Positions 43,055 through 53,468 are shown, numbered from the stretch's first letter. The stretch is DNA of 64,000 nt from Cyclobacteriaceae bacterium (GCA_027533395.1 JAPZUF010000009.1:186001-250000); one strand, 5' to 3'. Numbers and translations: made by a program. The notes: a model not told the origin generated them from the sequence alone.

Positions 43055-43933
43055 GTGCAGGCAAAAACTTCATCATTTAGGTTAATTAAAAAAATCAAGG
43101 ACGACCGCTTTGATGAAGAAAACCTCCAACAATATCAACTATTTCTCAACTTTGGTATTCGAGATTTTCAAATTCTTATCATTGGCGAAGACCAACGCGT
43201 TATACAAGTAGAAGATTATGTTCTTCCTGAGGTTGCCTCTCAGGAAGAGCTTTTTAATACACTTACTTCCATTTTTGAAGCACATGAAGTTTTAGGTGCA
43301 GGTTTTTGGAAAAAAGTAACAGCATCCTTCAAAACTCAAAAATTTGTTCAGGTACCCAAAGCTTTATTTCTTGATGAAGGAAAGGAAGAATACCTGAAAT
43401 TCAATGCTTCTTTTGATGCCGAGACAGAGACTATTTTGAAACAAGAACATCGATTACAAGATGCAGTTACTGTTTTTGCCATACCTAGTATCTTCCACAA
43501 GTGGTTAAGCGCACTTTATGGAAAGACTCAACTCGAGTTTTCTCACCAAAGCGCAGCTCTCATAGAAGGTTTTCTGGGATTTGCCTACAAAGGAAAATCA
43601 ACACCGATTTATATTTATATCGATCGTTTTAAACTCCACATTGCAGTTTGTAAAAAGAACAAATTGATATTTTACAATCAGTTTGTAATCAAACACTTTG
43701 AAGATTACATACGCTACATCATGTTGGTATTAAAATCACTCAACATGAATCAGCAAAGCAGCGAAGTTGTAGTATGGGGATATATCGGTAAAAATTCTCC
43801 GCACTATCACGAATTTTACAAATACATTAAAAATGTAACTTTTGGTGAAAGACCTCCCACCTTAAAATTTGGTTACATGTTTGATGAATTACAGGAACAC
43901 CATTTCTTCGATTTATACAGCATCAAACAATAG
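43055..43933 (+). CDS. DUF3822 family protein (actin-like fold)
   Basis: 292 residues starting at GTG 43055; no in-frame ATG exists nearby. The segment YIYIDRFKLHIAVCKKNKLI followed by FYNQFVIKHFEDYIRYIMLV resembles the second half of ASKHA proteins such as PilM, as described for DUF3822. No complete ATP-binding phosphate motif is visible, so ATPase activity is doubtful. It is flanked by the membrane protein at 42240 and by coaD. The function is unknown. Confidence 0.82.
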   Translation: MQAKTSSFRLIKKIKDDRFDEENLQQYQLFLNFGIRDFQILIIGEDQRVIQVEDYVLPEVASQEELFNTLTSIFEAHEVLGAGFWKKVTASFKTQKFVQVPKALFLDEGKEEYLKFNASFDAETETILKQEHRLQDAVTVFAIPSIFHKWLSALYGKTQLEFSHQSAALIEGFLGFAYKGKSTPIYIYIDRFKLHIAVCKKNKLIFYNQFVIKHFEDYIRYIMLVLKSLNMNQQSSEVVVWGYIGKNSPHYHEFYKYIKNVTFGERPPTLKFGYMFDELQEHHFFDLYSIKQ

Positions 43934-43938
43934 ACCTG

Positions 43939-44397
43939 ATGCCAAAAAAGATAGCCATTTTCCCAGGTTCTTTCGATCCCTTTACTAAAGGTCACGAAGA
44001 CATTGTATTGCGTGGACTTCAGTTGTTTGACGAGATCATTATCGCCATTGGTTATAATAGTAACAAAAGTGTTCGATACTTTGAGATTAACAACATGATT
44101 GAGAAGATTAAAGAAACTTTTAAAGAATACAATAACATCCATGTTGATACTTATGCCGAGCTAACGGCTACATACGCCCAAAAACACAAAGCCAATTATT
44201 TATTACGTGGTTTAAGAAATACTACCGACTTTGAATACGAAAACAGTATATCGCAAGTAAACAGGAAATTACACGCAGATTTAGAATCTGTTTTTTTAAT
44301 TACTACACCACAACTTGCGTGGATTAGTTCTTCCATTATTAGAGAAGTACACCGTTATGGTGGAGATGTTTCGCAGTTTTTACCTTACAAACTCTAA
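43939..44397 (+). CDS. coaD: phosphopantetheine adenylyltransferase CoaD
   Basis: Fourth step of CoA synthesis: ATP plus 4'-phosphopantetheine gives dephospho-CoA. 152 residues. The nucleotidyltransferase motif is FPGSFDPFTKGHEDI (T-x-G-H), with LLRGLRNTTDFEYE for pantetheine/ATP binding and the C-terminal WISSSIIREV (usual ISSS-x-x-R-E). It lies six bases after DUF3822 and converges with a CoA-type Nudix gene with a four-base stop overlap. Confidence 0.95.
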   Translation: MPKKIAIFPGSFDPFTKGHEDIVLRGLQLFDEIIIAIGYNSNKSVRYFEINNMIEKIKETFKEYNNIHVDTYAELTATYAQKHKANYLLRGLRNTTDFEYENSISQVNRKLHADLESVFLITTPQLAWISSSIIREVHRYGGDVSQFLPYKL

Positions 44398-45038
44398 AAC
44401 TTTTCTTTCAAAATCATCCTTAGTTCGTTAAGCATCATAGCGGTTGCTCCCCAAACTATTTCATTCTCAATTTCGAAATGAGGTGCCCACATTTTGAAAC
44501 GACCAGCAGCCAGAATTTCTTTTTCCTTTGCCACTTGGTCTGCCAACAAATTCGTAAGTGTTCCGAAAATAATTTTTTCTACTTCGCGATTGTCTTTTAT
44601 GAACTCAACGGGTTGATGAAGTAAACCGATTACAGGTCGCACGATAAAGTTACTTGGAATCACAAAGAATTCTGAGAGTTTACCAACCACTTCAATTTTA
44701 TCTTGTGGCACACCAATTTCTTCAAATCCTTCTCTTAAAGCAGTTTCAACTTCACTTTCACCTTCTTCTGCTTTTCCTCCCGGCAAACTAATTTGTCCGC
44801 TGTGCGCTCCGAGATATTCTTGTCGTTTAATTAAAGGAAATGCAATTTCTCCATTTCGCTCTGTTAATAAAATTAAGACACTTCCAGGCTTAGGTGGTAA
44901 ACTATGTTTGAAGTTAGGAATTATATTTCCATTTGGCCTAGCGCGCATCACATCATGCGCTATGTGACCAGGCAATTGTTGTGTTAACCTTTTTGATAGA
45001 AAATCTCTGATGTTTAATATAGAAAGTTCTTTAATCAT
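44394..45038 (-). CDS. CoA pyrophosphatase-like Nudix hydrolase
   Basis: 214 residues. The NuCoA (UPF0035) motif LGAHSGQISLPGGKAEEGE runs into the Nudix box ETALREGFEEIG. This combination marks the NUDT7/YeaB group that cleaves CoA and its derivatives to 3',5'-ADP and phosphopantetheine. It shares one base with the upstream TPR gene and overlaps coaD at the stop codons, so a CoA-degrading and a CoA-making gene face each other. Confidence 0.88.
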   Translation of the reverse strand: MIKELSILNIRDFLSKRLTQQLPGHIAHDVMRARPNGNIIPNFKHSLPPKPGSVLILLTERNGEIAFPLIKRQEYLGAHSGQISLPGGKAEEGESEVETALREGFEEIGVPQDKIEVVGKLSEFFVIPSNFIVRPVIGLLHQPVEFIKDNREVEKIIFGTLTNLLADQVAKEKEILAAGRFKMWAPHFEIENEIVWGATAMMLNELRMILKEKF

Positions 45039-45967
45039 TATTGATTGGCAACCGCTATAAGTGAGTCTAAGTCTTCAACAAAATCATCTAACTTTCTTGC
45101 TTGCTCAAACAAACGAGCTGCATTGACTTTATCGTTTTTACCTAAATAATAGATTCCTTTATTACGATAAACCCATGCATTGTAAGGATCTTGCAAAATA
45201 CTTTGATTAAAATCTTCTAGTGCTTCCTTCTCCTTTTGTTGAAGTAAATAAATAAATCCTCTGTTATTTAAGGCAAAAGCATCTTTAGGTGAGATTTTCA
45301 ATGCCTTGTTTACAGCTAATAAGGCTTCATCTAATTGTTTTCTTTTAATTAATACTAAGGCTTTTGTATTGTAAGCGTTTGCTAAACTATCGTTAATCAA
45401 AATCGCATCTTCAATTAATGCTTCTGCTTCTTTAAGTTTATTCTGATAATAATATACAGAAGCTAAATTTACTTTGGCTTCTGCACTTTGACTATTTTTA
45501 TTTAAACTTAAAATAAATGCCTGTTCAGCCTTTTTAAAATCCTTCATCCTGGCATACACTAAGCCTCTTGCAAAATGTAAAGCAAAAGTATCAGAATTAA
45601 TTTTCGCTACTTCACTTAAATCTTGCAAAGCATTGTAATACTCTTTTAGCTCATAAAATGTATTGGCTCTGTTAAACAAAGCTGTTTGCCAATTAGGCTT
45701 ACAAGCTAAGGTTTGACTATAAAAATCTAAGGCTTTGCTATACTGTTGTTGATTGTAATACAAAGTGCCCAAATTATTTAGAGCATCAGCAAAACAAGAA
45801 TCAAGTTTTACTGCCTCAGAAAAATAATATTGAGCCTGTTGAATATCTTGTTTTTGTAATGCCTCATTACCTTTTATCAAAAATCGTTGTACTTTAATTT
45901 CCGTACTTTCTATACAGGAAACTAAAAGAAACAAACTAAGTACAATTACTATTTTACGCATATTCAT
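45038..45967 (-). CDS. TPR repeat lipoprotein
   Basis: 309 residues. The lipoprotein signal has the lipobox LLVSC (C18). The rest is about eight consecutive tetratricopeptide repeats, for example AQYYFSEAVKLDSCFADALN, LGTLYYNQQQYSKALDFYSQ and ALEDFNQSILQDPYNAWVYR. It is probably a periplasmic protein-interaction scaffold; no partner is implied beyond the neighbouring Nudix gene, with which it is coupled by a one-base overlap. Confidence 0.88.
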   Translation of the reverse strand: MNMRKIVIVLSLFLLVSCIESTEIKVQRFLIKGNEALQKQDIQQAQYYFSEAVKLDSCFADALNNLGTLYYNQQQYSKALDFYSQTLACKPNWQTALFNRANTFYELKEYYNALQDLSEVAKINSDTFALHFARGLVYARMKDFKKAEQAFILSLNKNSQSAEAKVNLASVYYYQNKLKEAEALIEDAILINDSLANAYNTKALVLIKRKQLDEALLAVNKALKISPKDAFALNNRGFIYLLQQKEKEALEDFNQSILQDPYNAWVYRNKGIYYLGKNDKVNAARLFEQARKLDDFVEDLDSLIAVANQ

Positions 45968-46008
45968 ACAACCGATAAAATTATAGAATTGTTCGGTGGA
46001 TAATAAAA

Positions 46009-47022
46009 TTAAAGATCAAAAAATTTAAAGATGGTTTCGTGATAATATTTCTCGGTAGGATTAAGAATAGGATTTCCTAAAGATGGTTGGTTAATAGCAT
46101 CAGGAAAATGTTGTGCTTCAAAACAGATTGCTGCATGTTTAGGCAAACCTATATTTTTTAAATGATTTCCAGTGTAAACATGTAAAGCTGGTTGATTGGT
46201 GTACACAGACATAGCCCGCTTTTCGTATTCATTGATAAGTTTTGCTATTGGTGTTTGAAGAAGTTTGTTAGTTTCCCAACTGTGATCAATGCCTTCGCCA
46301 ATAACCAATTGAGGATGATTTTGAGAAAGTATATCTTGTATACGCACTACATTGCGGAAATCGAAAGGAGTTTGCTCAACGTTTAATAAACCTTGATTGG
46401 GAATTTGATTCTCATCTACTGGTGCAAAACGACTCGAATTTATTTGTAAAAAATTATTCACGATAGTTGTTTTAACTTCAGATAAGTTAAAATAGCTATG
46501 TTGCGTTAGGTTAACTATTGTAGTTGAATTAGTTTTAGCTTTAAAAATTACTTTTAAAGCATTTTCCATTAACTGGTATATTACGTTTACATGTAATTCT
46601 CCTGGGTAACCTTCTTCTCCATGTTCACTAATATAAGAAAGAAAAAGAGAAGGATAATTTTCAAAGGTATCTATTTCTATATTCCAAAATTGCTGATCGA
46701 AACCATATAGTCCACCGTGAAGGTGATTGTGACTATTATTTTTAGATAACTGTATGAGTTTATCTTCTAATTTAAATGCACCATTTCTTATTCTATTCGC
46801 ATAACGACCTACAATTGCGCCCAAGTAAGCAGAATTGGGCAAATATTGTTCCAGTGAGGGATAGCCGATAACTGTATCAACCAAGCCTGTGCGAAAATGA
46901 AATTGTAAGGAAGTAATAATTCCTCCTAAGTTTATAGCTGATAAGGAAAGGCCTTCGCTATTTTTGATTGTGTAGCTATAGACTTGCTTGCCCGAAGGTA
47001 ATTTACCAAATTCTTTTCTCAT
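46009..47022 (-). CDS. galM: aldose 1-epimerase (galactose mutarotase)
   Basis: Interconverts alpha and beta anomers of galactose, feeding GalK. 337 residues from ATG at 47022; this start overlaps the galK stop in an ATGA, whereas a longer frame would begin 21 bases upstream. Family motifs are GRYANRIRNGAF, HLHGGLYGFD, LTQHSYFNLS (catalytic histidine) and the C-terminal CFEAQHFPDAINQP (catalytic glutamate). It is the second gene of a galK-galM pair. Confidence 0.93.
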   Translation of the reverse strand: MRKEFGKLPSGKQVYSYTIKNSEGLSLSAINLGGIITSLQFHFRTGLVDTVIGYPSLEQYLPNSAYLGAIVGRYANRIRNGAFKLEDKLIQLSKNNSHNHLHGGLYGFDQQFWNIEIDTFENYPSLFLSYISEHGEEGYPGELHVNVIYQLMENALKVIFKAKTNSTTIVNLTQHSYFNLSEVKTTIVNNFLQINSSRFAPVDENQIPNQGLLNVEQTPFDFRNVVRIQDILSQNHPQLVIGEGIDHSWETNKLLQTPIAKLINEYEKRAMSVYTNQPALHVYTGNHLKNIGLPKHAAICFEAQHFPDAINQPSLGNPILNPTEKYYHETIFKFFDL

Positions 47023-48170
47023 ACTATTGGTTGCAAGATACATCCACTTGCATCATCAATAGTAACTTCGTAATGTTTTAGGTTTATCGCAAATGTCTTG
47101 TTATAATTTTCTACTAGATTGGGAAGGATTCGGTCAAATTCAGAAGTATTAACCAAGGCCAAAACACAGCCACCAAAACCTGCACCCATCATCCTCGCAC
47201 CTAATACGGAAGAAGACTTTTGCAATTCTTCAACTATAAAATCTATTTCCTTGCAACTTACTTCGTACAATTTAGATAAGCCGTGGTGTGTTGCATTCAT
47301 TAGCGATCCTAATGCTTTTATATTTTTACTTTTAATAACAGAAACCGCTAATTGTGTTCGTTCTATTTCCTGTATAACATACTGGCATCTTCGCTTTATT
47401 TCTTCATTTTGAATAACCTGAATCATTTCCAAGCTAACTTCTCTGAACGAATGCACGTTAGTAAATTGTGATTTTATGATGCTTAATCCTTCCTCACATG
47501 ACTGCCTTCTTTTGTTATACGCAGAGTTATCTAACATATGCTTTACACCACTATCCAATAAAACTAACTTTTCTTTTAAAAATTGAATAGGTACATACTC
47601 CACTTCATTGCTTAGGCAATCCATCACAAGAACATGAGAAGCCTTGCCTCGTAATGAAGCTGTTTGATCCATTAATCCACATTTAACACCTGCGTATTCG
47701 TGCTCCGACCATTGGGCTATTTTAGCCAGCTCTTCTAAGGAAAAATTCAGTCCTAAAAAGTTTTGCAAGGCTAATGCGAAACTACAAGACAATGCAGCTG
47801 AAGAAGAAAGACCGGCACCAATCGGAATATTGCTAAGTATTGTACAGTCAAAAAAAGGTATAGCAATACCATGCTGACTAAACTTATCCATAACACCCAG
47901 TAAATAATTGACCCAAGCTTTATCACCTGATTGCTTTTGAATTTGCTCTATACTAACAATTGGATGATGGTCTGATGAAAATCGAAATTCATTTTTGTTA
48001 TTAAACTTAATACCAGATATGGTTTTAAACTGAATGGATGCCGGCAAAACAAATCCATGGTTATAATCAATGTGCTCTCCTAATAAGTTAATTCTAGCAG
48101 ATGCCCAAGCAAGAACATCGAATAATTCATTAGAATTAAGGACATCAGAAACCAATGAAGGATATTTCAT
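47019..48170 (-). CDS. galK: galactokinase
   Basis: GHMP kinase phosphorylating galactose at C1. 383 residues from ATG at 48170; the longer frame starts at TTG. Motif 1 is ASARINLLGEHIDYNHGFVL (substrate residues R26, E32, H33, D35), the ATP-binding motif 2 is PIGAGLSSSAAL, and motif 3 is MMGAGFGGCVLAL. The catalytic aspartate lies in CGLMDQTAS. galT and galE are not in the window, so the rest of the Leloir pathway is elsewhere. A short palindrome at 48250-48267 may be an operator. Confidence 0.94.
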   Translation of the reverse strand: MKYPSLVSDVLNSNELFDVLAWASARINLLGEHIDYNHGFVLPASIQFKTISGIKFNNKNEFRFSSDHHPIVSIEQIQKQSGDKAWVNYLLGVMDKFSQHGIAIPFFDCTILSNIPIGAGLSSSAALSCSFALALQNFLGLNFSLEELAKIAQWSEHEYAGVKCGLMDQTASLRGKASHVLVMDCLSNEVEYVPIQFLKEKLVLLDSGVKHMLDNSAYNKRRQSCEEGLSIIKSQFTNVHSFREVSLEMIQVIQNEEIKRRCQYVIQEIERTQLAVSVIKSKNIKALGSLMNATHHGLSKLYEVSCKEIDFIVEELQKSSSVLGARMMGAGFGGCVLALVNTSEFDRILPNLVENYNKTFAINLKHYEVTIDDASGCILQPIV

Positions 48171-48249
48171 AGGTATAAGCAACGAATAAAAATGATAAAG
48201 AAAAAACCACTCAACCTAATTAACCAAAATTTAACATAAGTTTATAGGC

Positions 48250-48267
48250 TTGGTAAATATATACCAA
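48250..48267. promoter_or_regulatory. possible operator upstream of galK
   Basis: Inverted repeat TTGGTA-AATATA-TACCAA, 80 bases upstream of the galK start in the 140-base gap after the ABC-F gene. The two six-base arms are perfect. It could bind a sugar-responsive repressor, but no regulator gene is adjacent, and a six-base palindrome can occur by chance. Confidence 0.25.
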
Positions 48268-48310
48268 CGTTACCTTACATTAAATTTTAAAAGATATTCC
48301 ACCCTAATTA

Positions 48311-49966
<1,656 letters not shown>

Positions 49967-50136
49967 TTATCCATTAAATCACTGAACAAAATAAAATTGC
50001 CCGATCATGCAGTAGCCCTATGTAATTGCCTGACTAACAAAGTTTAAAATCTTATTTTAACTTAGAGATACTGGAATACCCAAATAAAAAAAGCCTAGAA
50101 CCTTTTTTTACAGGTCAAAATTTTAAAAGCAACGTA

Positions 50137-50165
50137 TTGCTTTTTATGAAAAAATTCTACCTTTG
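50137..50165 (+). promoter_or_regulatory. promoter of tRNA-Gln
   Basis: TTG at 50137-50139, an 18-base spacer, and TACCTTTG at 50158-50165, an exact TAnnTTTG. It ends 25 bases before the mature tRNA 5' end, leaving a short leader for RNase P removal. Confidence 0.65.
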
Positions 50166-50190
50166 CAGACCCAAATTTTGGGCAAGGTAT

Positions 50191-50261
50191 TGTCCTATGG
50201 TGTAATGGTAACACAGCAGATTTTGATTCTGCTTTTCTAGGTTCGAATCCTAGTAGGACAA
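50191..50261 (+). tRNA. tRNA-Gln (anticodon TTG)
   Basis: The cloverleaf closes by hand. Acceptor TGTCCTA pairs with TAGGACA (50254-50260) with discriminator A50261. D-arm GTGT/ACAC; anticodon arm GCAGA/TCTGC with loop TTTTGAT and anticodon TTG at 50223-50225; T-arm CTAGG-TTCGAAT-CCTAG. 71 bases; CCA is not encoded (the next bases are CAA). It reads CAA/CAG. Confidence 0.96.
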
Positions 50262-50268
50262 CAAAAAG

Positions 50269-50298
50269 AATCCCGCCTCGACCCCTCGGGGTGGGATT
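50269..50298 (+). terminator. terminator after tRNA-Gln
   Basis: Stem AATCCCGCC-TC with GGGGTGGGATT (50269-50298), including two G-T wobbles, followed by a short T-run. It starts eight bases after the tRNA and precedes prs, so prs probably has a separate promoter or relies on read-through. Confidence 0.7.
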
Positions 50299-50352
50299 TT
50301 TAGTTATAGGGATTTTGGGTATTTTAAATGAAAACCCACAACCAAAAATAAA

Positions 50353-51282
50353 ATGGCAGTAAAACTTTTCAGCGGCAGATCTACCCTTTACCTGGCAGAA
50401 AAAATCGCCCACTCTTATGGTGAGCCGCTGGGCGAAGTAAAATACCAGACTTTCAGCGATGGCGAGATGTGTCCCATTATTACTGAATCGGTTCGCGGTC
50501 ACGAAGTATTTCTAATTCAATCAACTTTCCCTCCTACTGATAACCTAATGGAGTTACTGTTGATGGTCGATGCTGCTAAAAGAGCTAGTGCGCAAAATGT
50601 AAATGTTGTTATCCCCTATTTTGGCTATGCACGTCAGGATAGAAAAGATAAACCTCGCGTTGCTATTGCAGCTAAGATGATTGCCAACTTGATCTCTGCT
50701 GCAGGTGCTTCTCGCATTATGACATGCGATTTACATGCAGATCAGATTCAAGGTTTCTTTGATATTCCGGTTGATCATCTAGATGGTGCTTTCATTTTTG
50801 TGCCATATCTGAAATCACTTCAGTTAGAAAATATCATGTTTGCTTCCCCGGATGTAGGAGGCATCAAACGTGCGAGAAGTTTTGCGAAATTTTTTGAAGC
50901 TGATTTGGCTGTATGTGATAAATACAGAAAAGAAGCCAATAAAATAGAATCGATGCGTTTGATTGGCGAGGTAGAAGGAAAAGATGTTGTATTAGTTGAT
51001 GACCTAGTTGATACAGCCGGCACTATATGCAAAGCCGCAGCACTTTTAAAGGAAAAAGGAGCTAACTCGGTGCGCGCAGTTTGTACACATGCAGTTTTAA
51101 GCGGCAATGCTTACGAAAACATCGAGAATTCTGTATTAGAAGAATTGGTTGTAACCGATACCATTCCTTTAAAACAAAAAACCAATAAAATTAAAGTACT
51201 CACTGTTTCTGATTTGTTCGCGAAAGCTATTCGTAAAATACACGATCACGAATCCATCAGTTCTTTATTCATGCGTTTATAA
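50353..51282 (+). CDS. prs: ribose-phosphate pyrophosphokinase
   Basis: Makes PRPP from ribose 5-phosphate and ATP for histidine, nucleotide and NAD synthesis. 309 residues. The N-terminus FSGRSTLYLAEKIA, the ATP-binding flexible loop YARQDRKDKPR, the metal-binding DLHADQIQGFFDIPVDHL and the PRPP-binding VLVDDLVDTAGT are all present. The ATG at 50353 gives the usual N-terminus. Its product is the substrate of HisG at the left end of the window. Confidence 0.96.
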   Translation: MAVKLFSGRSTLYLAEKIAHSYGEPLGEVKYQTFSDGEMCPIITESVRGHEVFLIQSTFPPTDNLMELLLMVDAAKRASAQNVNVVIPYFGYARQDRKDKPRVAIAAKMIANLISAAGASRIMTCDLHADQIQGFFDIPVDHLDGAFIFVPYLKSLQLENIMFASPDVGGIKRARSFAKFFEADLAVCDKYRKEANKIESMRLIGEVEGKDVVLVDDLVDTAGTICKAAALLKEKGANSVRAVCTHAVLSGNAYENIENSVLEELVVTDTIPLKQKTNKIKVLTVSDLFAKAIRKIHDHESISSLFMRL

Positions 51283-51310
51283 TTTAACTAACCATAAACA
51301 ATTAACAATT

Positions 51311-51985
51311 ATGAAAACCATAGAGATTATAGGGTATAAAAGAGCAAATCTCGGAAAGGCTGACTCTAAGAAAATCAGAGAAGAAGGCAATGTTCCATGC
51401 GTGTTGTACGGAGATAATGAGCAAATTCATTTCTACGCTCCCATGATTCTTTTCCGCGAATTAGTATATACCAACGAAGCACACTTCGTGTTAGTTAATG
51501 TAGAAGGCAAAGAATACAAAGCCATCTTACAAGAAGTACAATTCCATCCTGTAAGTGAAATCATTTTACACGCAGATTTCTTGCGCATCAGCGATGATCG
51601 CAAAATCAAAATGCAAATTCCAGTTCGCTTAGTAGGAAATGCGCCAGGTGTTTCTAAAGGTGGAACACTTATCCGCAAACGCGCTGCTTTAAAAGTTTAT
51701 GGCTTCCCTAAAGATATGCCTGATCATATTGATGTAAGTGTTGCAGAACTTGATTTCCACCATGCTGTAAAAGTTGGTGATATGGATATTGCTGGTCTAG
51801 AATTCTTAGATCCTAAAGCCGCTGCTATTGCTGCTGTAGAAGTTCCTCGTGCTGCTCGCATGGCCGCTGAAGAAGCTGCTAAGGCTGCGGAAACTCCTGC
51901 TGCAGGTGCTACTGCTGCCGCTAAACCAGCTGCAGGTGCTAAGCCAGCTGCTGCTTCTGCTAAGAAAGAAGAAGGTAAGAAGTAA
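51311..51985 (+). CDS. rplY: 50S ribosomal protein L25 (CTC form)
   Basis: 224 residues. The N-terminal 5S-rRNA-binding L25 domain has RANLGKADSKKIREEGNVPCVLYG, and the TL5/CTC C-terminal beta domain extends to about residue 183. A terminal tail of about 40 residues consists mostly of Ala with Lys, Pro, Glu and Gly, with repeated GCT codons. Such tails are common in Bacteroidota L25 and lie outside the ribosome-binding fold. It follows prs by 28 bases and is ended by a terminator at 52003. Confidence 0.94.
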   Translation: MKTIEIIGYKRANLGKADSKKIREEGNVPCVLYGDNEQIHFYAPMILFRELVYTNEAHFVLVNVEGKEYKAILQEVQFHPVSEIILHADFLRISDDRKIKMQIPVRLVGNAPGVSKGGTLIRKRAALKVYGFPKDMPDHIDVSVAELDFHHAVKVGDMDIAGLEFLDPKAAAIAAVEVPRAARMAAEEAAKAAETPAAGATAAAKPAAGAKPAAASAKKEEGKK

Positions 51986-52002
51986 GCTAATTGATTCTAT
52001 AC

Positions 52003-52032
52003 AAAACCTTTCTGCTTAAACAGAAAGGTTTT
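52003..52032 (+). terminator. intrinsic terminator after rplY
   Basis: Arms AAAACCTTTCTG (52003-52014) and CAGAAAGGTTTT (52021-52032), six-base loop, followed by a run of T. It lies between rplY and pth. Confidence 0.85.
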
Positions 52033-52049
52033 TTTTATTTTTATACTTT

Positions 52050-52610
52050 ATGAAATTTTTAATCGCTTGTTTAGGAAACATCGGACCTGAGTATGAACTC
52101 ACACGCCATAACATTGGCTTTCTGATTGCCGTCCGACTAGCGGATTTACATAAAATAGATTTCAGTTTAGAAAGACATGCCTACTATACTTTATTAAAAT
52201 ACAAAGGCAAAAGCATAAACATCATTAAACCTACTACGTACATGAATGCGAGTGGTAAAGCTGTTGCTTATTGGATGCAAGAGCTTTCTATACCTAAAGA
52301 AAATGTATTAGTTGTGATGGATGATTTAGCCTTGCCTTTTGGCACATTGCGCATGCGAGGCAAAGGCAGTTCTGCCGGACACAATGGTTTAAAAAGTATT
52401 GAACAATTTTTAAGCGGACAAGATTACGCTCGCCTGCGCTTTGGTATAGGTAGTGAATTTGGAAAAGGTCAGCAAGTAGATTATGTGTTAGGAAATTTTT
52501 CTAAAAGTGAAATTGATGCTTTACCCATTTATATGGATAAAGCCGGGGAAATGATTTTATCTTTTTGCACTACCGGCTTAGCAAATACAATGACTAAATT
52601 CAACAGTTAA
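52050..52610 (+). CDS. pth: peptidyl-tRNA hydrolase
   Basis: Releases peptides from prematurely dropped peptidyl-tRNA. 186 residues. Active-site residues are N10 in CLGNIG, H20 in TRHNIGF, the asparagine in TYMNASGKAV and the aspartate in VVMDDLALPFG; GSSAGHNGLKS is present. The usual GLGNPG is CLGNIG here, a mild change that leaves the catalytic asparagine intact. It starts 17 bases after the rplY terminator. Confidence 0.95.
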   Translation: MKFLIACLGNIGPEYELTRHNIGFLIAVRLADLHKIDFSLERHAYYTLLKYKGKSINIIKPTTYMNASGKAVAYWMQELSIPKENVLVVMDDLALPFGTLRMRGKGSSAGHNGLKSIEQFLSGQDYARLRFGIGSEFGKGQQVDYVLGNFSKSEIDALPIYMDKAGEMILSFCTTGLANTMTKFNS

Positions 52611-52702
52611 CGTTTGCATGACTAATATCAATTTTTAGTCTGACAATCTTGAGGATGATAATCTGTTGCTTGAAGTACCTTTATTCAAGTAAATAAAATG
52701 TT

Positions 52703-53446
52703 ATGAAAACCATCCTTATCCCCATAGACTTTCAATCAGCATCTGTTACAGCCATCAATTATGCGAGGGCATTATATCAAAAAGAAAATGTGCATATCGA
52801 ATTATTGCACGTTATGCCAGAGTTAAATGAAAATTTGCAATTGCAAGCTTATAATCAATTTAAAACTTTACAAGAAACAGTTTTAAAAGATTGGCATGCC
52901 CATGTTAGACTTTCTATCACAGGTGGTAAGATTATAGAAAAAATTCAGGAAGCCATCAAACAAATTAAACCACAGTTAGTGTTGATTGGGTTATCAGGTA
53001 AGGCAATGGTAAAAGAGTTATTAAAACTTACTGATGCTCCATTGTTAATTATTCCGAAAGGAAACAATAAAACAAATATTGAAAACATAGTGTATGCCAA
53101 CGACTTTAAAGAAATCCAAGTTGGCAATGTTTTAGAACCCTTGCGTGATGTAGCCCAAAACAGCAAAGCAAAGGTAGATGTATTACACATCGAAAAAGAA
53201 TATAAACCTAAAGTAGATGAAGCCGAAGAATCACTAGAATATTATCTTGAATTGGTGAACCATGAATATGTGTTTATCAAGAGTGATGATTTTCCTTCTG
53301 CTATTCAAGATTATGTACACAAAAACAAAATTGATTTACTAACCCTTTTACTTCGCGACCACGGACAAAATGAAAACAATTCTAAAGGTAAATTAGTGGC
53401 GCGCTTGTTAGAAGAAACAGATGTGCCTATTTTAAGCTTAGTGTAA
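52703..53446 (+). CDS. universal stress protein family protein (tandem)
   Basis: 247 residues with two Usp-like units. The first (about 1-115) has MKTILIPIDFQSASVTAINY and LVLIGLSGKAMVKELLKLTD followed by PLLIIPKG. The second (about 118-247) has NIVYANDFKEIQ and ends ARLLEETDVPILSLV. The ATP-binding glycine motif G-x2-G-x9-G-S is weak in both. It is probably a stress-related cytoplasmic protein of unknown target. The terminator at 53469 separates it from metG. Confidence 0.85.
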   Translation: MKTILIPIDFQSASVTAINYARALYQKENVHIELLHVMPELNENLQLQAYNQFKTLQETVLKDWHAHVRLSITGGKIIEKIQEAIKQIKPQLVLIGLSGKAMVKELLKLTDAPLLIIPKGNNKTNIENIVYANDFKEIQVGNVLEPLRDVAQNSKAKVDVLHIEKEYKPKVDEAEESLEYYLELVNHEYVFIKSDDFPSAIQDYVHKNKIDLLTLLLRDHGQNENNSKGKLVARLLEETDVPILSLV

Positions 53447-53468
53447 AATGAAATGCATCTTAGAAAAA

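Noticed and set aside
50191-50261. tRNA-Gln as an integration site
   Set aside because: No integrase gene, no direct repeat of the tRNA 3' end, and ordinary housekeeping genes on both sides.
50095-50502. 135-codon minus-strand open frame spanning tRNA-Gln
   Set aside because: It crosses the tRNA gene, its promoter and terminator and the start of prs; it cannot be a conserved protein gene.
51840-51980. GCT-rich tract considered as a simple-sequence contingency repeat
   Set aside because: The codons are irregularly mixed (Ala, Pro, Gly, Lys) and encode the usual Ala-rich tail of Bacteroidota L25; there is no perfect tandem unit.
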